Shown: positions 1 through 5,506 of the stretch, one piece after another
How positions within the stretch are numbered: the stretch's first letter is position 1
How the letters are laid out: each line of letters starts with the position of its first letter
DNA from: UBA8437 sp003445035
Lineage (GTDB): Bacteria > Planctomycetota > Planctomycetia > Planctomycetales > Planctomycetaceae
Direction of reading: 5' to 3'
NCBI GenBank assembly: GCA_937901285.1
Contig: CALCHI010000156.1
Location: 1-12,192 of the forward strand
DNA length: 12,192 nucleotides
Program-made: the position numbers and the translations under genes
Notes under the pieces: generated by a model
The model's input: the letters and a program-made list of their open reading frames with translations, nothing else
Databases searched by the model: none
Told to the model about the DNA's origin: nothing

Positions 1-99
1 ACGTTCGGGGAGCCCGATGTCACGACGAATAGCGTCGAAATCGAGGCCCGAATCGACCAGCGTGCCGTCCATGTCGAAGATGATGCCGCGGAGGGACAT
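1..99 (-). CDS. HAD-family hydrolase, N-terminal fragment (runs off left edge)
   Basis: Only the first 33 codons are present. They read from an ATG at 99 down to the window edge with no stop. The N-terminus is the classical HAD motif I, FDMDGTLVDS, at residues 8-17. D9 is the expected nucleophile and D11 the acid/base Asp, so the enzyme should be a phosphatase or related phosphotransferase using an aspartyl-phosphate intermediate and Mg2+. The following DFDAIRRDIGLPE resembles the start of the cap region in phosphoglycolate-phosphatase-like members. The substrate cannot be told from this fragment. It starts 17 nt after the stop of the histidine-phosphatase gene on the same strand, so it is probably the fourth gene of the rfbC-pdxA operon. 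No clear Shine-Dalgarno sequence precedes the ATG. Confidence in the family is high; confidence in any specific function is low. Confidence 0.85.
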   Translation of the reverse strand, partial: MSLRGIIFDMDGTLVDSGLDFDAIRRDIGLPER

Positions 100-116
100 G
101 TGGTGTGTTCCGGAAC

Positions 117-758
117 TCAGAGTCCAGCGTCGTCGAGGTGGAATCGGACGTTGAAGGACATCAGCGTGATCTCGTCGTCGCGGCCGCGGATGACGTTGAT
201 GCCGGTGTTGTCCTGGCGGATCTCGCGGGCCCGCGACAGCGGCCAGCCCATCAGCCGCGCGACATAGACCCGGTTGACAATGTTGTGTGCGATGACGGCG
301 ACGGCCTGTCCGCGGTGGTCGGCGAGCACACCGTCGAGAGGTCCGCCGACGCGGTCGAGCACGTCGGCGTAGCTTTCGCCTTCCGGGTAACCGTGGGCCG
401 CCGGATCGTCCATGAACAGGTGGTAGGCCTCGGTGTCATCTTCCATGATCGAGCCCCAGTCGCGTCCTTCCCATCTCCCGACGTCGCATTCGGAGATGCT
501 CTCGAGCACGCCGGGGGCGATTCCGTGCGGAGCCGCTATGGCCGCGGCGGTTTCCCGGGCCCGTTTCATGGGGCTGGAGAGGACGACATCGAGCGGCCTG
601 TCGGCGAGAAATCCGGCCACGGCATCGGCCTGACGCCGCCCGGTGTCACTCAGGGAGGTGTCGATCCCGTGTCCCTGCAGTACGTAGGGACGCTGTTCGT
701 TGGCGGGAGTGGCTCCGTGTCGGACCAGGTACAAGAGCGTTTCGTCGGCCTCGAGCAT
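117..758 (-). CDS. Histidine phosphatase family protein (phosphoglycerate mutase-like)
   Basis: A 213-residue protein of the histidine phosphatase superfamily (branch 1, PGAM/CobC-like), cytoplasmic with no signal peptide. From the ATG at 758 the catalytic motif LVRHG places the phospho-accepting H14 next to R13. SSPMKRARETA (residues 61-71) supplies the phosphate-binding R66. E90 in SECDVGRWEG is the probable proton donor. The second catalytic His is H158 in VIAHN, where most members have SHG. Such enzymes remove or move phosphate on small metabolites; the substrate is not predictable here, and a true glycolytic mutase is unlikely at this length. The start at 758 is preferred over an upstream in-frame ATG at 818 because it begins just before the first beta strand, has AGGAAG upstream, and overlaps the pdxA stop by one base (TGATG), which suggests translational coupling. 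Confidence 0.9.
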   Translation of the reverse strand: MLEADETLLYLVRHGATPANEQRPYVLQGHGIDTSLSDTGRRQADAVAGFLADRPLDVVLSSPMKRARETAAAIAAPHGIAPGVLESISECDVGRWEGRDWGSIMEDDTEAYHLFMDDPAAHGYPEGESYADVLDRVGGPLDGVLADHRGQAVAVIAHNIVNRVYVARLMGWPLSRAREIRQDNTGINVIRGRDDEITLMSFNVRFHLDDAGL

Positions 759-1834
759 CAATCTTCCTGTTCCTGCAGCTGTTGACTGGCGGGTTGTCGG
801 TCCGGACGGTTTTGGCACAGTCGGACCGCCGTGTCGATGGCGGCCAGCATTCCGTCGGGGTCGGCGGTGCCCTGCCAGGCGATGTCGAAGGCGGTGCCAT
901 GGCTGGGACTGGTGCGGATGATCGGCAGCCCCAACGTGATATTGACGGCCGAGTCGAAGCCGACCAGTTTCAGCGCGATGTGGCCCTGGTCGTGATACAT
1001 CGCCACGACCCCATCGAATTCGCCCCCGACGGCCCGCCGAAGCAGCGTGTCGGCGGGCAAGGGCCCCCGGGCGTTGATTCCGCCGGCGATCGCCTTTTCG
1101 ACGGCCGGAGCGATCAGGGTTCGCTCCTCGTCACCGAACAGACCGTCTTCGCCGGCGTGCGGATTCAGTGCGCAAATGCCGATCCGCGGATCCGGGCAGC
1201 CGACCTGGCGGAGGAACCCGTCGATCAGATCGATCCGTTCCGAGATCGAACCGGTTGAGAGCAGTCCGGGAACGCTGGCGATCGAGGTGTGCAACGTGAC
1301 GTGGGCGACACCCAGGCCATGGGGAGGCGAGATGGCCGGCGGAAGATAGAGCATCATGGCGACCGAGTCGCTGTGGCAGGCACGGGCGAGCAGTTCGGTG
1401 TGTCCGGGGACGTCGACTCCGGCAGCGGCAAGGGCTGCCTTGTTCAGTGGCGCGGTGACCAGCGCGTCGACGTGTCCTTCGAGAGCCGCCGCAGCCGATG
1501 AATCGATCCAGTCGGCGACGGCTCGACCGCAGCGGGCGTCGACGGTCGCCGTGGGGACATCGCCGACGTCGGCGGTCGTCGGGTTCCAGCAGGCGATGCG
1601 GGAGAGGTCCCGATCTCCACCGTTGGGCTCCGGCGAGTCGACCGCGTGAACGGCCAGGTCCAGTCCCACCAGGTCCAGCGCGCGGGCCAGCACTCCGGGG
1701 TGCCCCACGACCAGCGGGTCGGACTCCCGGCGGCACGTCTCCAGGGCCCGGGCCACCACTTCGGGGCCCACTCCGGCAACGTCTCCCATCAGCAGCGCCA
1801 ATCGAGGCCGTCGGGGGCCGGACGGTTCAGGCAT
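758..1834 (-). CDS. pdxA: 4-hydroxythreonine-4-phosphate dehydrogenase PdxA
   Basis: A 358-residue PdxA-family enzyme. In the DXP-dependent route to pyridoxal 5'-phosphate it oxidises 4-hydroxy-L-threonine-4-phosphate with NAD+; the unstable product then condenses with deoxyxylulose phosphate through PdxJ. Seen in the sequence: the N-terminal MGDVAGVGPE (residues 16-25, usually GDPAGIGPE), VTAPLNK (126-132), GHTE (144-147), LNPHAGE (223-229), YHDQGH (280-285) and a C-terminal TSPSHGTAFDIAW stretch. H182, H226 and H281 align with the three divalent-metal ligands known for E. coli PdxA. Length is close to the family norm. The start at 1834 lies inside the end of rfbC (8-nt overlap) with GGGAG upstream, and the stop overlaps the next gene by one base. 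A PdxA2-type D-threonate-phosphate dehydrogenase is an alternative, but the DUF1537 kinase partner it usually has is not adjacent. Confidence 0.93.
   Translation of the reverse strand: MPEPSGPRRPRLALLMGDVAGVGPEVVARALETCRRESDPLVVGHPGVLARALDLVGLDLAVHAVDSPEPNGGDRDLSRIACWNPTTADVGDVPTATVDARCGRAVADWIDSSAAAALEGHVDALVTAPLNKAALAAAGVDVPGHTELLARACHSDSVAMMLYLPPAISPPHGLGVAHVTLHTSIASVPGLLSTGSISERIDLIDGFLRQVGCPDPRIGICALNPHAGEDGLFGDEERTLIAPAVEKAIAGGINARGPLPADTLLRRAVGGEFDGVVAMYHDQGHIALKLVGFDSAVNITLGLPIIRTSPSHGTAFDIAWQGTADPDGMLAAIDTAVRLCQNRPDRQPASQQLQEQED
763..768 (-). promoter_or_regulatory. Shine-Dalgarno site of the histidine-phosphatase gene
   Basis: On the minus strand AGGAAG lies 4 nt before the ATG at 758, inside the last codons of pdxA. 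Together with the TGATG junction it decides the start at 758 rather than the longer in-frame ATG at 818. Confidence 0.6.
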
Positions 1835-2408
1835 CACCAACGGCTCCCGCCGGGCTGTCGAGCGTCGTGTTGTAACAGTCCGCTTCGGCCAGCAGTGTCC
1901 CGTGGCGGTCTTTCTCCGAGAGCGTCGGGTCACCCGACAGTGGCCACTCGATGCCGATTGCCGGATCGTTCCACAGCAGTGTCCGTTCCGATGGGGGGTG
2001 GTAGGTGTCGCTGCACTTGTACTGGAAATCGGCCGTGTCGCTGGTGACCAGGAACCCGTGGGCACATCCGACGGGGATCAGCAACTGGCTGTGGTTGTCC
2101 GAGGAAAGCGTGATGCCGAACCACTGTCCGAAGGCGGGCGAGTTGCGACGCAGATCGACGGCGACGTCGAAGACACTGCCGGCGATGACCTGCACGAGCT
2201 TGGCCTGGGGGCGTTCGAGCTGGTAGTGCAGCCCCCTCAGCGTGCCCCGGATCGACCGGGACCAGTTGTCCTGTACGAAGGTTTCGTCGATGCCCATCTC
2301 GGTGAAACGCGGCTGCTGGTAGGTCTCGAGGAAGAAACCCCGCTCGTCTTCGAAGACGCGTGGTTCGATCACCAGCACTCCGGGCAGCGGGGTCTCGTGG
2401 ACTTTCAT
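1827..2408 (-). CDS. rfbC: dTDP-4-dehydrorhamnose 3,5-epimerase RfbC/RmlC
   Basis: A 193-residue RmlC-family cupin, cytoplasmic, catalysing the double epimerisation of dTDP-4-keto-6-deoxyglucose to dTDP-4-keto-L-rhamnose, the third step of dTDP-L-rhamnose synthesis. The family pattern is complete: LPGVLVIEPRVFEDERGFFLE at the N-terminus, SIRGTLRGLHYQ with the catalytic base H61, Y130 as the likely acid, VGCAHGF (residues 113-119), and the signature LWNDPAIGIEWP near 145-156. D167 lies where the His-Asp pair partner is expected. The start at 2408 (MKVHETPLPG) matches the usual family N-terminus. An in-frame ATG at 2459 would add 17 atypical residues; neither start has a good Shine-Dalgarno, so the longer form cannot be excluded. 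A short C-terminal tail after the core overlaps pdxA by 8 nt. It is the first gene of the leftward operon; rmlA, rmlB and rmlD are not in the window. Confidence 0.93.
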   Translation of the reverse strand: MKVHETPLPGVLVIEPRVFEDERGFFLETYQQPRFTEMGIDETFVQDNWSRSIRGTLRGLHYQLERPQAKLVQVIAGSVFDVAVDLRRNSPAFGQWFGITLSSDNHSQLLIPVGCAHGFLVTSDTADFQYKCSDTYHPPSERTLLWNDPAIGIEWPLSGDPTLSEKDRHGTLLAEADCYNTTLDSPAGAVGDA

Positions 2409-2568
2409 CGGAACCGACTGTCGTGGAGGCGTCTGAAGGGCTTGTGCGGTGGTTAGCATATCGGAGACGCGGGGGACCGAGAAGGCGGCTCAACTTGCGG
2501 AAGGTCATGGCTGTTGCGTAATTTGGGGCTGGCGACGTGACCGGCAACGACCATGAGGGGAGTTCCGA
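2409..2568. promoter_or_regulatory. Divergent intergenic region between rfbC and the serine protease gene
   Basis: This 160-nt gap must carry promoters for both the leftward rfbC operon and the rightward protease pair. For the rightward direction a weak sigma-70-like pair can be drawn: TTGCGG at 2495-2500 and CGTAAT at 2517-2522 with a 16-nt spacer. GAGGGGAG at 2555-2562 serves as Shine-Dalgarno for the ATG at 2569. No convincing leftward hexamers were seen. Planctomycete promoter consensus is poorly known, so the boxes are tentative. Confidence 0.35.
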
Positions 2569-3627
2569 ATGAGGCGAGGACGGTTTTGGGCCCTGTTGGT
2601 CGCGGCGGTGTTGTTTGCCGAGACCCCCGCGTTGACCGCGGCCGATCCGCCGGCACCTCCGCCACCGCCTCTGCCCCGTGACCTGCCGGTTGTACGGGCT
2701 CCGGTCGTGGCCCGGCCGATGCAGCCGGATTCGTTGACACGAACCGTTCCGCGGGACGTGGCCGACCTGGTGGCGATCCAGAAGCGGGTGGGGGAACTGG
2801 TCAAGAATCTCTCGTCGGCGACGGTCGGTCTGAGGATCGGCAACGGGGCGGGCAGTGGTGTGATCGTCAGTGCCGATGGCTACGTGCTGTCGGCGGCTCA
2901 TGTGACCGGCGCCCCCAACCGCCGCGTGGATGTCTTCATGGCTGATGGCCGGAGACTGAGAGGCCGGACGCTGGGGCTGAATCGTACGTTGGATGCGTCG
3001 GTGTTGAAGATCGAAGGCAAGGGGCCGTTCCCCTTCCGATCTCTGGCTCGGCCCCAGGACGTTCGCACCGGTGACTGGTGCCTGGCGTTGGGGCACCCCG
3101 GTGGATTTGACCGGAGACGGCCGCCGGTGGTCCGGCTGGGTCGGGTGATCCGGACCGCGAACGGATTCGTACAGACCGATTGCACGCTGGTGGGTGGCGA
3201 TTCGGGAGGTCCGCTGTTCGATTTGGCCGGGAACGTGATCGGGATCCACAGCCGCATCGGGGCTCCGACCAGCTGGAATTTTCATGTGCCGATCCGGGCC
3301 TACACCGAGAGTTGGGTGAGGTTCCTGGATGGCAAGGCCTTTGGCCAGCCCAGCCGGGACCGCAAGCCGGTGCTGGGCATCAACGGAACCGACCACGACA
3401 AGGGCTGCACGGTGACCGGGGTGAATCCCAACATGCCGGCGGCCAAGGCGGGCGTGAAGCTCGGGGACGTGATCGTGCGGGTCGACGGCAAGACGTTCCA
3501 GGGATTCGACTCCCTGTTCAACCACATCCAGAAAAAGAAACCCGGTGACAAGCTGAAGCTGTTGATTCAGCGAAACGGCAAGCCGGTCGAGATCACCGTG
3601 ACCCTGGCAGGAGGCCGAGGCCCATGA
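2569..3627 (+). CDS. Secreted S1C trypsin-like serine protease with C-terminal PDZ domain
   Basis: A 352-residue HtrA/DegP-type (S1C) serine endopeptidase. Residues 1-25 form a signal peptide (MRRGRF, hydrophobic core, likely cleavage near ALTAA-DP), so it acts in the periplasm or beyond. A proline-rich linker with LPRDL (35-39) follows, then the trypsin fold from about 80 to 255. The triad is complete: H111 in GYVLSAAHV, D142 in LDASVLK and S212 in VGGDSGGPL, with the oxyanion loop next to it. VQTDCTLVGGDSGGPL matches the HtrA-type signature. One PDZ domain spans about 266-348 (VLGINGTD...VNPNMPAAKAGVKLGDVIVRVDG). It is shorter than DegP and has only one PDZ, as in DegS, but no membrane anchor beyond the signal. 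A strong Shine-Dalgarno supports the ATG at 2569. The stop overlaps the next gene (ATGA), so the two are probably co-expressed. The role is probably envelope protein quality control or regulated proteolysis (inference). Confidence 0.92.
   Translation: MRRGRFWALLVAAVLFAETPALTAADPPAPPPPPLPRDLPVVRAPVVARPMQPDSLTRTVPRDVADLVAIQKRVGELVKNLSSATVGLRIGNGAGSGVIVSADGYVLSAAHVTGAPNRRVDVFMADGRRLRGRTLGLNRTLDASVLKIEGKGPFPFRSLARPQDVRTGDWCLALGHPGGFDRRRPPVVRLGRVIRTANGFVQTDCTLVGGDSGGPLFDLAGNVIGIHSRIGAPTSWNFHVPIRAYTESWVRFLDGKAFGQPSRDRKPVLGINGTDHDKGCTVTGVNPNMPAAKAGVKLGDVIVRVDGKTFQGFDSLFNHIQKKKPGDKLKLLIQRNGKPVEITVTLAGGRGP
3609..3614 (+). promoter_or_regulatory. AGGAGG Shine-Dalgarno of the pseudoprotease gene
   Basis: A perfect AGGAGG lies inside the final codons of the upstream protease, 9 nt before the ATG at 3624. 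It fixes the start that overlaps the upstream stop as ATGA and supports coupled translation of the pair. Confidence 0.7.
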
Positions 3628-4703
3628 GTGGCATTGCCTTGATTCGTTTGACATGTCCGGCACTGATGTCGGCGGTGTTGCTGTTGGCAGCCGTCGTCGA
3701 GGCCGCCCCGCCCCCCCAGTTGCCCCGGGATCTCTACAAGAGCGGAACGGCGATCCGCAATGCGTTTCGTCCGATCGTCAAAGGGACGAACCGGGCGACG
3801 GTGGCGGTTCTGGTCAACGGGCGACAGAAGGCACTGGGGGCGATCGTTGCGGCCGACGGCTGGGTGCTGACAAAGGCCAGCCAGGTCAACGGAATCAATG
3901 GTGGTGCGATCACCTGCCAACTGAAAGACGGCAAGACAATTTCCGCCAGGCAGGTGGGGCTTCACCCCGAACACGACCTGGCGATGCTCAAGCTCGAAGC
4001 CACCGGCCTGCCGGTGGTGACGTGGCGGACCGACCAGGACCCGTCGGTCGGGTCGTTGCTGGCCACCTGTGGTCCCGGTGACCTGCCGCTGGCTGTTGGT
4101 GTCGTCAGTATCCACCGCCGCCGGATCCCGCACTTTTTCGGTTTCCTGGGGATCGGGTTCGAGGATTCCGCCGGCGGAGTCCGGGTCTCGCGGGTGATGC
4201 CCAACAGCGGTGCCAGTCGTGTTGGCCTGAAGGCCGGTGATGTGATCACCCGCGTGGCCGGCACCACGATTCCCCGTGGGGAGGCCCTCAGGGACCAGAT
4301 CCGGAAATTTCGTCCCGGCGAGCTCCTGCCGTTGAGAGTCCGTCGCGGTCGGGTCGAGTTCGACGCCAATGCACGGTTGGGGTCCCCGGCTCAGCACGTG
4401 CAGAATCGCAGCATCTTCATGAACAAGCTGGGTGGGCAGTTGAGTTTCCGTCGGGGCGGTTTCCCGAATGCGTTTGCCCACGACACGGTGCTGAAGCCCG
4501 AGGAGTGTGGGGGACCACTGGTCGACCTGGAGGGCCGGGCCGTGGGGATCAATATCGCCCGCGAGGGACGAACCGAATCGCACGCGATTCCCGCTCAGGT
4601 CATTCTCGGACTGCTCGAGGACCTGAAGTCCGGCCGACAGTTTGCCGCTCCGGCCAACCGGCTCGGCTCGGCTGATCCACCGGCGGTGCCGTTGCCCCGC
4701 TGA
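3624..4703 (+). CDS. Secreted trypsin-fold pseudoprotease with a PDZ domain inserted in the protease fold
   Basis: A 359-residue exported protein with a signal peptide (residues 1-28, MSAVLLLAAVVEAA) followed by PPPQLPRDL, the same motif as in the upstream protease. The first trypsin-like barrel covers about 55-165. Where S1C enzymes have the catalytic His (AAHVV) it has S86 in VLTKASQV; D118 in HDLAMLKLE is kept. A PDZ domain follows at about 172-245 (FLGIGFED...VMPNSGASRVGLKAGDVITRVAG). The remaining protease strands come after it: the nucleophile loop reads EECGGPLVDLEGRAVGINIA, with C295 in place of Ser. The order is therefore half-barrel, PDZ, rest of barrel, unlike the upstream protein in which PDZ follows the whole protease. 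Without His and Ser, normal serine proteolysis is not expected; a binding, adaptor or regulatory role for the neighbouring protease is inferred. Cys could in principle be reactive, but its usual His partner is missing. Confidence 0.88.
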   Translation: MSGIALIRLTCPALMSAVLLLAAVVEAAPPPQLPRDLYKSGTAIRNAFRPIVKGTNRATVAVLVNGRQKALGAIVAADGWVLTKASQVNGINGGAITCQLKDGKTISARQVGLHPEHDLAMLKLEATGLPVVTWRTDQDPSVGSLLATCGPGDLPLAVGVVSIHRRRIPHFFGFLGIGFEDSAGGVRVSRVMPNSGASRVGLKAGDVITRVAGTTIPRGEALRDQIRKFRPGELLPLRVRRGRVEFDANARLGSPAQHVQNRSIFMNKLGGQLSFRRGGFPNAFAHDTVLKPEECGGPLVDLEGRAVGINIAREGRTESHAIPAQVILGLLEDLKSGRQFAAPANRLGSADPPAVPLPR

Positions 4704-4713
4704 GTCGGTGGCC

Positions 4714-5343
4714 CTAGGCGGCCCGTCGGATGCCCGAAGACTTGTAGCGGCCGACCTGGTTGATCCGCGCGTAGACGTCGTCGAGGACCCAGTGGAAGGC
4801 GACCAGGTGGACCGACTCGACCAGTCCCATGTCGGTTGACGGGACGTGCAGGTTGTGGCCGGCCATCTCCTGCAACTGGCCGCCGTCGAACCCGGTGACG
4901 CCCCACGTGGTCATATCGTGGTCGTTGGCCCATTCGACGGCCCGCAGGATGTTTGGACTGTTGCCGCTGCCACTGATGGCGATCAGGATGTCGCCGGGAG
5001 AGGCGAAGTTCTTCAATTGCTCGACGAAGATCCGTTCGAATCCCTCGTCGTTGCCCCAGGCCAGGATGTAGGGCGTGTTGTCGGTCAGCGAGAGCACCTT
5101 CAGCCGCGGCATTCCGTCGTTGTTGAAGTCCTTGGGGTCCAGCGAACTCTTGCCGAGGTCCTCGCAGAAATGGGACGCGTTGGCACCGCTGCCCCCGTTG
5201 CCGCAGATGAAGACGAAACGACCGTCGAGCCAGGCCGAATGAATGTGCTGGCCCATCGTCTCGATCGATTCGAGATCGAGAGATTCGAAGGTTTCGCTGC
5301 AGAGCTTGAAGTACTCGCGAGGTGGCAACTGAGAACCGATCAT
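4714..5343 (-). CDS. gmhA: SIS-domain phosphosugar isomerase, GmhA-like (sedoheptulose 7-phosphate isomerase)
   Basis: A 209-residue single SIS-domain protein close in length and motif order to GmhA/LpcA, which converts sedoheptulose 7-phosphate to D-glycero-D-manno-heptose 7-phosphate for heptose-containing surface glycans. Visible motifs are FICGNGGSGANASHFCEDLGK (about 45-65), LTDNTPYILAWGNDEGFERIF (86-106), the phosphosugar loop GDILIAISGSGNSPNILRA (117-135) and a C-terminal ESVHLVAFH (176-184). By recalled alignment with E. coli GmhA, metal ligands H61 and H180 correspond to H58 and H184, while Gln172 is replaced by E176 and Glu65 by D62 (E61 is adjacent). That could mark a divergent subfamily. 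The start at 5343 begins at the domain boundary; upstream in-frame codons are non-homologous and run into the divergent gene. The stop lies only 10 nt from that of the convergent pseudoprotease. Other SIS isomerases remain possible. Confidence 0.8.
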   Translation of the reverse strand: MIGSQLPPREYFKLCSETFESLDLESIETMGQHIHSAWLDGRFVFICGNGGSGANASHFCEDLGKSSLDPKDFNNDGMPRLKVLSLTDNTPYILAWGNDEGFERIFVEQLKNFASPGDILIAISGSGNSPNILRAVEWANDHDMTTWGVTGFDGGQLQEMAGHNLHVPSTDMGLVESVHLVAFHWVLDDVYARINQVGRYKSSGIRRAA

Positions 5344-5506
5344 GGCGGGATTCCGATCATTCCGGCTGGTATAAGGTGGCGGAAAACTACCAGCTTGATG
5401 AGGGGGTGAGAAGACCGAGTCTGCGTGGGAGACGGTTTTGCGGCTTGATTGATGCCCTCCGTCGATTCCGATAGAACGGATGGCTTCCTGACCGGAGAGC
5501 GTACTG
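5344..5506. promoter_or_regulatory. Divergent intergenic region between the SIS isomerase and UxaA-family genes
   Basis: This 163-nt gap separates divergently read genes, so it should hold both promoters. The rightward gene has GGAGAG from 5494, 9 nt (from GGAG) before its ATG. A weak TTGATT (5445-5450) with GATAGA (5470-5475) gives a 19-nt spacer and is not convincing. No strong palindrome was seen. Confidence 0.3.

Noticed and set aside
1835..2065. N-terminal extension of pdxA to an in-frame ATG at 2065
   Set aside because: The added 77 residues have no PdxA homology and lie wholly inside rfbC. The ATG at 1834 gives the normal family N-terminus.
1930..3663. 577-residue minus-strand open frame spanning rfbC, the intergenic gap and the protease gene
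   Set aside because: It is antisense to two well-supported genes, has low-complexity His/Arg/Gln/Pro-rich composition and no recognisable domain. Such frames arise from high-GC third positions.
3567..4583. 338-residue minus-strand open frame antisense to the pseudoprotease
   Set aside because: It fully shadows a gene with a signal peptide and conserved domains, and it has no domain of its own.
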